Part shown: positions 1 to 5,392 of the stretch, one piece after another
Layout of the letters: each line of letters opens with the position of its first letter
Numbering within the stretch: the first letter of the stretch is position 1
Assembly (NCBI GenBank): GCA_007135295.1
Contig: SLJD01000352.1
Span: 1 to 5,645, forward strand
Source: Phycisphaerales bacterium
GTDB taxonomy: Bacteria > Planctomycetota > Phycisphaerae > Phycisphaerales > SM1A02
Reading direction: 5' to 3'
DNA: 5,645 bases
Made by a program: the position numbers and the translations under genes
Notes under the pieces: model-generated
Database searches by the model: none
The model's input: only the letters and a program-made list of their open reading frames with translations
Told to the model about the DNA's origin: nothing

Positions 1-134
1 AACTGGATATTTGCTAATCTACCTATCGTCTGAAACACTCATAGCGTATGATCCCGAATCAGCCTCGTGTTTATTCCAGATCCTAACGTCGAACACGGTC
101 AACTGCTTGAAGTGCCCTGTTAAGGACGGCCTCT
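1..134. other. AT-richer flank with no recognisable gene
   Basis: No start-to-stop reading frame with recognisable protein character was seen on either strand. The first 100 bases are about 44% G+C by count, well below the neighbouring genes. A weak inverted repeat CGTGTT (66-71) / AACACG (92-97) with a 20-base loop lies downstream of the minus-strand asparaginase stop. It could be part of its 3' end, but there is no T-tract and the stem is only 6 bp. The stretch may be ordinary intergenic DNA or the edge of something acquired that lies to the left. Confidence 0.5.
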
Positions 135-653
135 TCAGGGGATGGGGGTAAAGGTGCCGCGGGCGGGGTCTTTTTCAACACCGGGAAACTGCAGGACGCG
201 GTTGTGCATGGCGACGTAGATGCCGGGCCTGACAAGCTGGACGGCGAGCAGCGCTTCGGTGAGGTTCTGCAGGGCGTCGGTGTGTCGCATCTCCCAAGGG
301 CGCATGGCGCCGGTGAGGACAACGGGGACGGCGGGGGTGTCGAGGCGCTGGACGAGGCGTTCGCCGGTAGCGGCGAGCCGATCAGTTCCGTGGACGATGA
401 CGACGCCGTGTGTGCGCTCGGCGCATTCGGCGGTGCGGTCGACGATCTGTTCGTGGTCGGCGTCGGTCATGTCGAGCGAGTCCTTGTTCATCAACTCGAT
501 CTGCTCGGTGCGGACGCCGTGCAGTTGGAGCGAGGCGAGCATGACGTCGAGGACGCGGACGCGGTTGGCGAGAACGCCGGCGAGTTCATCGTAGGTCTTC
601 TCGATGGTGCCGCCGGTGCAGATGAGGGCAATGTGTCGTCGGTCGTCGATCAT
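135..653 (-). CDS. Compact single-domain L-asparaginase-like protein (172 aa)
   Basis: Likely amidohydrolase of the bacterial type I/II asparaginase family (L-asparagine to aspartate plus ammonia), cytoplasmic because no signal peptide is seen. The N-terminal catalytic domain is complete. TGGTIEK holds the nucleophile-type Thr16, and Tyr21 follows in the flexible loop. KDSLDMTD (57-64) matches the substrate-binding Ser-x-Asp segment. HGTD (88-91) supplies Thr90/Asp91, TGAMRP is at 114-119, and VEK (159-161) aligns with the catalytic lysine. These correspond to E. coli AnsB Thr12, Ser58, Thr89/Asp90 and Lys162. The usual C-terminal domain is absent: 172 residues against about 320-350. The clean ending near a T-F-x-P motif resembles known short asparaginase-like proteins of about 160-170 aa, so this is probably a natural short form, not a broken gene. 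The start at 653 is preferred over 689 because homology begins just after it. No Shine-Dalgarno is visible. The substrate is uncertain. Confidence 0.85.
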   Translation of the reverse strand: MIDDRRHIALICTGGTIEKTYDELAGVLANRVRVLDVMLASLQLHGVRTEQIELMNKDSLDMTDADHEQIVDRTAECAERTHGVVIVHGTDRLAATGERLVQRLDTPAVPVVLTGAMRPWEMRHTDALQNLTEALLAVQLVRPGIYVAMHNRVLQFPGVEKDPARGTFTPIP

Positions 654-823
654 GGCGGGAATTGTATGGGACGGGCAGGCCCGCGCCATCGGCCTTGGGC
701 GGCGTAGAGGGCATTGGTGGCGGCGCGGGCGTACTGAAGCAGGTCGGTCGGTGATGTGAGGTGTCCTACGGCGCAGGATTGGTGCGTCAGGCGGCTTCCT
801 CTTCGGGCAGGACGGTTCGCCAT
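650..823 (-). CDS. Possible small ORF, 57 aa, overlapping the asparaginase start
   Basis: An ATG at 823 opens a 57-codon frame whose TGA (650-652) overlaps the asparaginase ATG as ATGA, an arrangement typical of translational coupling. This would explain why the asparaginase lacks its own ribosome binding site. The second half has strongly GC-biased third codon positions and reads like protein (DLLQYARAATNALYAAQGRW). The first half is Arg-rich and has weak codon bias. No SD precedes the ATG. The frame is the same as that of the upstream DUF255 gene, so it is also the stretch that reading through the TAG at 893-895 would add. I recognise no family. It may be a real small gene, the remnant of a larger one, or chance. 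Confidence 0.3.
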   Translation of the reverse strand: MANRPARRGSRLTHQSCAVGHLTSPTDLLQYARAATNALYAAQGRWRGPARPIQFPP

Positions 824-862
824 TGGACGATGCCGGGGGATCCTGCGGGATGGCCCGTGACC

Positions 863-893
863 GTTCCGGAATTGTTCAGGGCTATTCCGGAAC
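863..893 (-). terminator. Perfect 10-bp inverted repeat at the DUF255 stop codon
   Basis: GTTCCGGAAT (863-872) and ATTCCGGAAC (884-893) are exact reverse complements separated by 11 bases. On the DUF255 transcript the stem begins at the last base of the UAG stop codon. Each arm also contains the self-palindrome TTCCGGAA. No T-tract follows on the minus strand, so this is not a classical intrinsic terminator. It could be a 3'-end stabilising hairpin, a pause or partial terminator, or a protein-binding site. Confidence 0.45.
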
Positions 894-901
894 TATTCCG
901 G
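882..901. repeat. Tandem 9-bp direct repeat CTATTCCGG, period 11
   Basis: CTATTCCGG occurs exactly at 882-890 and 893-901, with two bases between. The second copy carries the DUF255 stop codon (complement of CTA), and the first forms part of the inverted repeat at 863-893. A further related TTCCGG lies at 864-869. The repeats give this short region more internal order than coding or ordinary spacer DNA around it. Confidence 0.6.
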
Positions 902-3205
902 GGGTTTGTTCCCGGGGGTTTTCCGCGGGTGGATTTCCAACGGGACCGGATAGGTGTCGGGTGGCAGGCAGTGGCGGTCTGTGCAGAGCTGGCAGCGGAC
1001 GAGCAGGCGCGGCGGGCGGGTCGCCGGGGCTGAGTTGGTGGCTGTGAGCGTGACGGGAACCTCGATCGTGCCGCGGTGGACCTTGAGTCCGTCGCGCAGC
1101 GAGTCACCGGCGGGATACGCGGGATCAGCCTCGACGCCCGGGCCGTCCTGAACGAAGATCAGCAGGCCGGTTCGGTCACCGACGCCGGGCGTGTGGGCAT
1201 GGATGAAGTATCCGTTCGGCGGCGTGATGCGGACTCGTACGGACCGGGGCGAATCGCTTAAGTCCAGGCGCGGCGGGTCGGCCTCGATGGTGATCGACGG
1301 CGGCTCGACGCGACCGCTGCCCGCCGCTGCACCGTCCGCCAGGGCATGGGGGTCGTCGCCAAGCAATCGGTGCAGGTGCCGCACAGCGCAAGCGGCGATC
1401 GTGGGAGTGGAGTGAATCGGCCGGCTCATTGAGCCGAGGGTGCGCCGTGCCCGGTCGCGCCATTTCGGCTCGCCAGTGAGTTCGTGCATGTTCAGCAAGT
1501 TGCCGACCATGACGGACTGGCCGCCGGGCACGGCTCCGTCCATGATGCTGCGGGTGCGCACGAACAAGTCGGTCTGACCGGCTCGGGAGTCGAAATACCC
1601 GCCGCGCGAAAGATCGCCGAACGTCTTTTCAGCATTTTCGAGCAACGCTGCCGCCGGGGTGAGCCAATCGCCCTGCCACCGCGCGCGATAAAGGGCGATC
1701 AAGCCGGCGGCGAGAAACGCGTGATCTTCCAGAAACGCGGGGATCCGCGCCTGCCCCCAGCGATGAGTGCGTAGCAGAGTGCCGTCGCCAGCGACCATGT
1801 GCTCGAGGACAAAGCGGGCAGCGCCAGCAGCGAGGTCGATCCATGCCGGCTGCTCCATGATCCGCCCGGCCTCGGCGAGTGCTTCGATCATCAGTCCGTT
1901 CCAGCCGGCGATCACTTTGTCGTCCATCGCGGGCTGCGGCCGGCGGTCGCGCGTTTGGAGCAGGATGGCGTTGGCCTCGTCGAGGCGTCGGTACCAGGCA
2001 TCAAGTTCGATACCGCTGGACGCCGCGAGCGCCGAGGGGTGATCACGCAGGTGCAGAACGTTGGCGGGCGCGGCATCGGGATGGTGCGGGTCTTTGAAAT
2101 TCGGGCCGTTGTTAACGCCGTAGACATCAAGCGTCCAGTCCACGAGATTGGCGCTACCAGCCGCTCGAAGGGCGTCGGCGATCTCGTCACGCGTCCAGAG
2201 ATAGGTCAAGCCTTCGCGGGAATCGACCTCCGCATCGAGCGCGCTGCAGAAACCGCCGTCCGCAGTGACCATGCGCCCGGTGATGAAGCGGACAATGCCT
2301 TCAGCCACCCGCCGGTGGTAGCGATCACCGCTCCGCTGCCAGAGACGGGCGGCGGTGGTCAGGAGCTGCGCATTGTCGTACAGCATCTTCTCGAAATGCG
2401 GGACGATCCACTGCGCATCGACGCTGTATCGGTGAAACCCTCCGCCCACCTGATCGTGGATTCCTCCCATCGCCATGCGATCGAACGTGTGGGCCACGAT
2501 CGCCCGGGCGCGATCATCGTCCCAGGCGGCTTCCATAAGCAGATCGAGAAAGATCGGCTGGGGGAACTTCGGCGCGCCGCCGAAGCCGCCGTGCACTTGA
2601 TCGGCGGCCTCAATGAGCGTGGCGGTTGCGATATCGACCGTACCCTGCTGGAGGCCCACTGGCTCGGCCGACACGTCAAGCTGCTCGGCGACGTGGCTGG
2701 CAACCTGTTCCGCCTGACGCTCGACCTCCTCGCGGCGCTCGCGCCAGAAGCCGGCGATCTGCTCGAGCACGGAGCGGAACGAGGGGCGGCCGTGAATGTC
2801 GCGCGGCGGGAAGTACGTACCGGCGAGAAACGGCTTGAGCCGAGCAGGCTCGAGGAAGACCGACATCGGCCATCCACCCTGACCCTGATTGAGTGCCTGC
2901 ACGGCTGCCATGTAGACCTCATCAATGTCCGGCCGCTCCTCGCGATCCACCTTGACCGGAATGAAGTGCGCGTTCAGGACGGCCGCGGTGGCCTCATCCT
3001 CGAACGACTCGCGCTCCATGACGTGGCACCAGTAACAAGTCGAATACCCGATCGACAGGAAGATCGGCCGATCCTGACGCCGTGCAATGTCGAATGCTTC
3101 ATCGCCCCACGGCCACCAGTCCACCGGGTTGTGGGCATGCTGCAGCAGGTAGGGCGACGTCTCGTTGGCGAGGCGGTTTGCGTGGGTGGCAGCCTGTTCG
3201 GTCAT
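893..3205 (-). CDS. DUF255/YyaL-family thioredoxin-fold protein with C-terminal DsbD-alpha-like domain (770 aa)
   Basis: Belongs to the DUF255 family (bacterial YyaL, human SPATA20/SSP411), whose biochemical role is not settled. Residues about 10-175 form the thioredoxin-like domain, with the hallmark start NRLANETSPYLLQHAHNPVDW, a CYWC active-site pair at 57-60 and the cis-proline segment GGWP at 110-113. Residues about 190-610 form the six-hairpin (alpha/alpha) region with conserved GGIHDQVGGGFHRYS (247-261), HFEKMLYDNAQ (270-280) and, later, DDKVIAGWNGL. Typical members are about 680-700 aa and end around there. Here residues about 632-760 add a beta-rich segment with YFIHAHTPG (666-674) and C738-x2-C741-x4-C746-LPP, resembling the redox-active DsbD N-terminal (alpha) domain. 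No signal peptide or membrane segment is seen. AGGA lies 9 bases before the ATG as a modest SD. The frame is intact. The family call is secure; the function is unknown. Confidence 0.95.
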   Translation of the reverse strand: MTEQAATHANRLANETSPYLLQHAHNPVDWWPWGDEAFDIARRQDRPIFLSIGYSTCYWCHVMERESFEDEATAAVLNAHFIPVKVDREERPDIDEVYMAAVQALNQGQGGWPMSVFLEPARLKPFLAGTYFPPRDIHGRPSFRSVLEQIAGFWRERREEVERQAEQVASHVAEQLDVSAEPVGLQQGTVDIATATLIEAADQVHGGFGGAPKFPQPIFLDLLMEAAWDDDRARAIVAHTFDRMAMGGIHDQVGGGFHRYSVDAQWIVPHFEKMLYDNAQLLTTAARLWQRSGDRYHRRVAEGIVRFITGRMVTADGGFCSALDAEVDSREGLTYLWTRDEIADALRAAGSANLVDWTLDVYGVNNGPNFKDPHHPDAAPANVLHLRDHPSALAASSGIELDAWYRRLDEANAILLQTRDRRPQPAMDDKVIAGWNGLMIEALAEAGRIMEQPAWIDLAAGAARFVLEHMVAGDGTLLRTHRWGQARIPAFLEDHAFLAAGLIALYRARWQGDWLTPAAALLENAEKTFGDLSRGGYFDSRAGQTDLFVRTRSIMDGAVPGGQSVMVGNLLNMHELTGEPKWRDRARRTLGSMSRPIHSTPTIAACAVRHLHRLLGDDPHALADGAAAGSGRVEPPSITIEADPPRLDLSDSPRSVRVRITPPNGYFIHAHTPGVGDRTGLLIFVQDGPGVEADPAYPAGDSLRDGLKVHRGTIEVPVTLTATNSAPATRPPRLLVRCQLCTDRHCLPPDTYPVPLEIHPRKTPGNKPPE

Positions 3206-3390
3206 GGCGGGAGTTCCTGTCCGAGTGGCGACGGCGGGTCACACGCCGGATCGTAGGGCGGCGAATCGGCTGTGATCGAAAAGGCTGAACGAGACAGTGG
3301 TCTCTCCCCAGGGAGCGTGATAGCGTGACGATGGAAGCCCGATCGCGTCATGCGGGCTTGACCAGCGCATTCCAGTACTCAGGGAGAGGC
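3206..3390. promoter_or_regulatory. Divergent intergenic region between DUF255 (minus) and cupin (plus)
   Basis: Both flanking genes start outward from here, so it should hold two promoters, but no convincing -35/-10 pair was found on either strand. Visible structures are a small hairpin GAGAC-AGTG-GTCTC (3291-3304), an imperfect 8-bp tandem repeat AGCGTGAT/AGCGTGAC (3314-3329), and an 8-bp stem with one G-U pair, GCGTGACG (3323-3330) with CGTCATGC (3346-3353). The last could sit in the cupin 5' leader. A possible upstream in-frame GTG at 3325 lacks support as a start. Confidence 0.4.
3382..3389 (+). promoter_or_regulatory. Ribosome binding site of the cupin gene
   Basis: GGGAGAGG lies just before the ATG pair at 3391 and 3394. 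The GGAG core ends 4 bases before the first ATG and 7 before the second, so the second may be the one used. Either way this site, plus the signal peptide that follows, argues against the longer frame opening at 3325. Confidence 0.6.
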
Positions 3391-3936
3391 ATGATGAATC
3401 ACTTGAGAAGGGACCGTTCGTTCCGGTGCCGGCTGATGCTGATCGGCTCGGCTGCGACGCTGCTGTCGTGCATCGGCTGCGAATCGGCCGACGCCGATGA
3501 AGCCGATATGGACCCGCGGACGACCTTCGGGCCGGATTCAGCGATCCAGCTTTCCGTTGACGAGATCGAATGGCAGCCCGGACCGGACTCGCTTGAGGAG
3601 GGCGCAGAATACGCCGTACTCGAAGGCGATCCCGGATCGAGCGGGATATTCGTCATGCGCCTGAAGCTGCCGGACGGCTTCGAAATCGCCCCGCACACGC
3701 ATCCGAACTTCGAGCGGGTGACGGTGATTTCCGGCACCTTCAATCTCGGGCATGGCTCGACGTTCAACCGAGAGGAAGCGACCGAGCTTCCGGCCGGAAG
3801 CTTCACGTGCATGCCGCCGGGCATGGAGCATTACGCCTTCGCTGAGGGCGAGACGGTGATCCAGCTTACGAGTCACGGTCCGTGGGAAATCCACTACATC
3901 GACCCGGACAACGACCCGCGCGAGCGCAGCGAATAA
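3391..3936 (+). CDS. Secreted cupin-domain lipoprotein (181 aa)
   Basis: A small exported single-domain cupin. The N-terminus has Arg-rich residues, then a hydrophobic stretch (about 15-29) with LLSC (24-27) and CIGC (27-30). Either could be a lipobox, LLSC being the better match, followed by an acidic linker. Cupin motif 1 is exact: G96-x5-H102-x-H104-x3-E108-x6-G115, giving the usual His/His/Glu metal ligands. Motif 2 is G136-x5-P142-x-G144-x2-H147, supplying the fourth ligand His147, but Ala151 replaces the usual Asn. The conserved C-terminal block GPWEIHYIDP (163-172) is familiar from uncharacterised cupin_2-type proteins. A metal-binding beta-barrel attached to a membrane lipid is therefore expected; the reaction or ligand is not known. 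It is transcribed alone, diverging from DUF255 and converging on the sugar dehydrogenase. The ATG at 3394 is an equally possible start. Confidence 0.85.
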   Translation: MMNHLRRDRSFRCRLMLIGSAATLLSCIGCESADADEADMDPRTTFGPDSAIQLSVDEIEWQPGPDSLEEGAEYAVLEGDPGSSGIFVMRLKLPDGFEIAPHTHPNFERVTVISGTFNLGHGSTFNREEATELPAGSFTCMPPGMEHYAFAEGETVIQLTSHGPWEIHYIDPDNDPRERSE

Positions 3937-3976
3937 GCAGCATTCGCCGACCCCTTTCGTGCGTTCGCCTCGGCAG

Positions 3977-3989
3977 CGGATCTGATCCG
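3977..3989. repeat. Short palindrome CGGATCTGATCCG
   Basis: CGGAT and ATCCG pair around a 3-base centre, 41 bases after the cupin stop. It could be a small hairpin assisting transcript ending of the cupin gene, or chance. Confidence 0.3.
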
Positions 3990-3996
3990 TCGGGTT

Positions 3997-4030
3997 CCGG
4001 GATGCGGGGGAATTCCCTCGGGCATCCGGG
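3997..4030. terminator. Terminator-like hairpin between convergent genes
   Basis: CCGGGATGC (3997-4005) pairs with GCATCCGGG (4022-4030) with one mismatch. Inside the loop lies the perfect palindrome GGGAATTCCC (4008-4017), which can extend the stem. It sits 60 bases after the cupin stop and 19 bases beyond the dehydrogenase stop, so it could serve both transcripts. No clear T-tract follows on either side (only ATTT after 4030), so intrinsic termination may be partial. TCCGGGA occurs three times (3996-4002, 4025-4031, 4040-4046). Confidence 0.5.
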
Positions 4031-4049
4031 ATTTCCGCGTCCGGGAACG

Positions 4050-5225
4050 TCAGGACACCGGTTCGAGGCGGTAGAGGCCGCCGTTTTCTTCATCGGTCAG
4101 GACGTAGATGAGGTCATCCGGGCCCATGCGAACGTCGCGGACGCGTCCGATGAGTCCGCGGATGAGTTCTTCTTCGTGGACGACGATGTGGTTTTCGAGC
4201 CGGACGCGGCGGACCTGCTCGGACATCAGCCCGCCGATGAGAAAGTTGCCGTTCCAGTTTTCGAACTGTTCGCCGGTGACGACGGTGAAGCCGGACGGCG
4301 CGAGGGTGGGCAGGAATTCGCGGATCGGCTCGACCATGCCGGGTTTGGTTCGGCCTTCGCCCCACTGTTCTTCGGTTCGGTAGTCCCGGCCGTAACTGAC
4401 GACGGGCCAGCCGTAGTTCTCGCCGGCGCGGATAAGGTCGAGGCGATCGCCGCCGCGGGGGCCGTGGTCGTGGACCCAGATCTCGTTCGTTTCGGGGTGA
4501 ACGACGAGGCCCTGAATGTTCCGGTGACCGTACGAGTAGATTTCGTGGTGCGCATCGTCGCGGTCGACGAAGGGGTTGTCATCCGGCACTGAGCCGTCAT
4601 CACGGAGGCGCAGCAGTGAGCCGGCATGATCTTCGAGATCCTGCGCCCGTTCGGGCTCGACGCCGCGGTCGCCGATGCTCATCAGCAGCATGCCGTCATC
4701 GGTGAAGGCCAGGCGCGAGCCGTAGTGCCGGCCGGGCGACGAGCGCCGATCCTGGGTGAAGATCTGCTCGACGTCGTCCAGTCGCCCGTTCTCAAGGCGG
4801 CCGCGGATGAGCGTCGTGGCGGTGCCGTCAGCGTCGCCCTTCGCGTACGTCAGGTAGACCCAGCCGTTGCGTTCGTGCTCCGGGTGGACGGCGATGTCCA
4901 GCAGGCCGCCCTGGTTGTGAACGTGGATGTCGTCGGGAAGGCCGTCGACCTCGATTCGTTCGCCGTCGTCGATCAGCACGAGCCGGCCGGGCCGCTCGGT
5001 GATAAGTACGCGGTCGTCCGCCAGAAAGGCGACCGCCCACGGGTGTTCGAGGGCATCGACGACCCGGACGACGCGGAAGGTTTCGTACTCGCTGCCGACG
5101 CGCTCGTCGACGACGTCTTCGGTCGGAAAAGTCGGTCCGGCGGCCGCGGTGATGATCGGCAAGGCAAGGGTCAGGCCGCAGATGACGGCCGCGTGGTGCT
5201 TCAGTGACCTCGTGGTGGTGCTCAT
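4050..5225 (-). CDS. Secreted PQQ-dependent sugar (aldose) dehydrogenase-like protein (391 aa)
   Basis: Soluble glucose/sorbosone dehydrogenase family (six-bladed beta-propeller, like E. coli YliI/Asd), expected to oxidise aldose sugars in the periplasm with PQQ and calcium. A signal peptide is visible: basic start, hydrophobic 14-26, likely cleavage near Ala29. Conserved blocks in order are HPWAVAFL (61-68), LITERPGRL (74-82), NQGGLLDIAVHP (104-115), HYGSRLAF (167-174) with His167 matching the catalytic base, and SIGDRG (183-188). YGHRNIQGL (232-240) carries the PQQ-contacting Arg/Asn/Gln, and HDHGPRGGD (252-260), ENYGWP (269-274) and a late SGFTVVTGEQF complete the set. Length is normal (E. 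coli Asd is about 370). After GGD the family often has Glu, here Arg261. The substrate cannot be told from sequence, and some relatives have no proven PQQ activity. GGAG lies 12 bases before the ATG, a long spacing. A palindrome and a possible SD-hiding hairpin precede it. Confidence 0.9.
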   Translation of the reverse strand: MSTTTRSLKHHAAVICGLTLALPIITAAAGPTFPTEDVVDERVGSEYETFRVVRVVDALEHPWAVAFLADDRVLITERPGRLVLIDDGERIEVDGLPDDIHVHNQGGLLDIAVHPEHERNGWVYLTYAKGDADGTATTLIRGRLENGRLDDVEQIFTQDRRSSPGRHYGSRLAFTDDGMLLMSIGDRGVEPERAQDLEDHAGSLLRLRDDGSVPDDNPFVDRDDAHHEIYSYGHRNIQGLVVHPETNEIWVHDHGPRGGDRLDLIRAGENYGWPVVSYGRDYRTEEQWGEGRTKPGMVEPIREFLPTLAPSGFTVVTGEQFENWNGNFLIGGLMSEQVRRVRLENHIVVHEEELIRGLIGRVRDVRMGPDDLIYVLTDEENGGLYRLEPVS

Positions 5226-5238
5226 GGCGGCTTCTCAC

Positions 5239-5256
5239 TCCATTACGGGATATGGA
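5239..5256 (-). promoter_or_regulatory. Possible SD-sequestering hairpin in the dehydrogenase leader
   Basis: On the minus-strand transcript UCCAU (5256-5252) can pair with AUGGA (5243-5239) across an 8-base loop, extendable by one U-G pair. The 3' arm includes the GGA of the only SD-like GGAG (5241-5238), so folding would hide it. The UUCC used by the 5' arm also belongs to the neighbouring palindrome hairpin (5254-5265), making the two folds mutually exclusive. The stems are short, so regulation is only a possibility. Confidence 0.25.
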
Positions 5257-5265
5257 ACCGGTTCC
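5254..5265. promoter_or_regulatory. Perfect 12-bp palindrome GGAACCGGTTCC, candidate operator
   Basis: The palindrome is exact and centred on CCGG, 28 bases upstream of the dehydrogenase start codon. Its form (symmetric, central CG, AACC/GGTT arms) resembles operators of LacI/GalR-family sugar regulators. This would suit a sugar dehydrogenase, but no regulator gene is in the window. As RNA it can form only a 4-bp stem with a CCGG loop. Confidence 0.4.
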
Positions 5266-5307
5266 CCCGGCGCCTGGCGCACGCCATGCGCGCCCCGAAG
5301 CGGCGGA

Positions 5308-5329
5308 CCTGCCCTGCCAACAGGGTAGG
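5308..5329 (-). terminator. Hairpin downstream of pheA
   Basis: CCTGCCCT (5308-5315) pairs with AGGGTAGG (5322-5329), 8 bp with one G-T position in the plus-strand reading, around a 6-base loop. It lies 63 bases past the minus-strand pheA stop and about 80 bases ahead of the dehydrogenase start, the right place for a terminator separating the two. No T-tract follows, so confidence is modest. The rest of 5266-5392 is GC-rich spacer with only small palindromes such as CACGTG. Confidence 0.35.
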
Positions 5330-5392
5330 CACACGCGCGGGCGGGCGGCCGCGTCACGTGAAGGATGGCGACCGCCGCTCCACAGGCGCCGC

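Noticed and set aside
66..97. Inverted repeat CGTGTT/AACACG as the asparaginase terminator
   Set aside because: A stem of only 6 bp with a 20-base loop and no T-tract; not above chance.
83..134. Protein-like tail PEEAVLNRALQAVDRVRR in another minus frame just after the asparaginase stop, suggesting a frameshift
   Set aside because: Short asparaginase relatives end close to where this protein stops, and the tail does not resemble the asparaginase C-terminal domain, so a frameshift is not needed.
204..707. A 167-codon plus-strand frame opposite the asparaginase
   Set aside because: Antisense shadow of a gene whose catalytic motifs are all present on the minus strand.
787..880. Minus-strand tail GIVQWRTVLPEEEAA with good codon bias, a possible remnant gene end
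   Set aside because: It has no start codon outside the DUF255 gene and cannot be tied to any family; too short to call.
1799..3256. A 485-codon open frame on the plus strand opposite DUF255
   Set aside because: It lies wholly antisense to a gene with unmistakable family motifs, and long antisense frames are common in GC-rich genes. The product shows no recognisable domain.
3358..3381. TTGACC followed by TACTCA as a promoter for the cupin gene
   Set aside because: Spacing is only 12 bases, and the -10 would sit against the ribosome binding site.
3882..4592. A 236-codon plus-strand frame across the cupin end and the dehydrogenase
   Set aside because: It overlaps two genes with clear homology motifs, has low-complexity Val/Ala/Asp character and crosses the terminator-like hairpin.
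4626..5207. A 193-codon plus-strand frame opposite the dehydrogenase N-terminal half
   Set aside because: Antisense shadow of the signal peptide and propeller region; no family resemblance.
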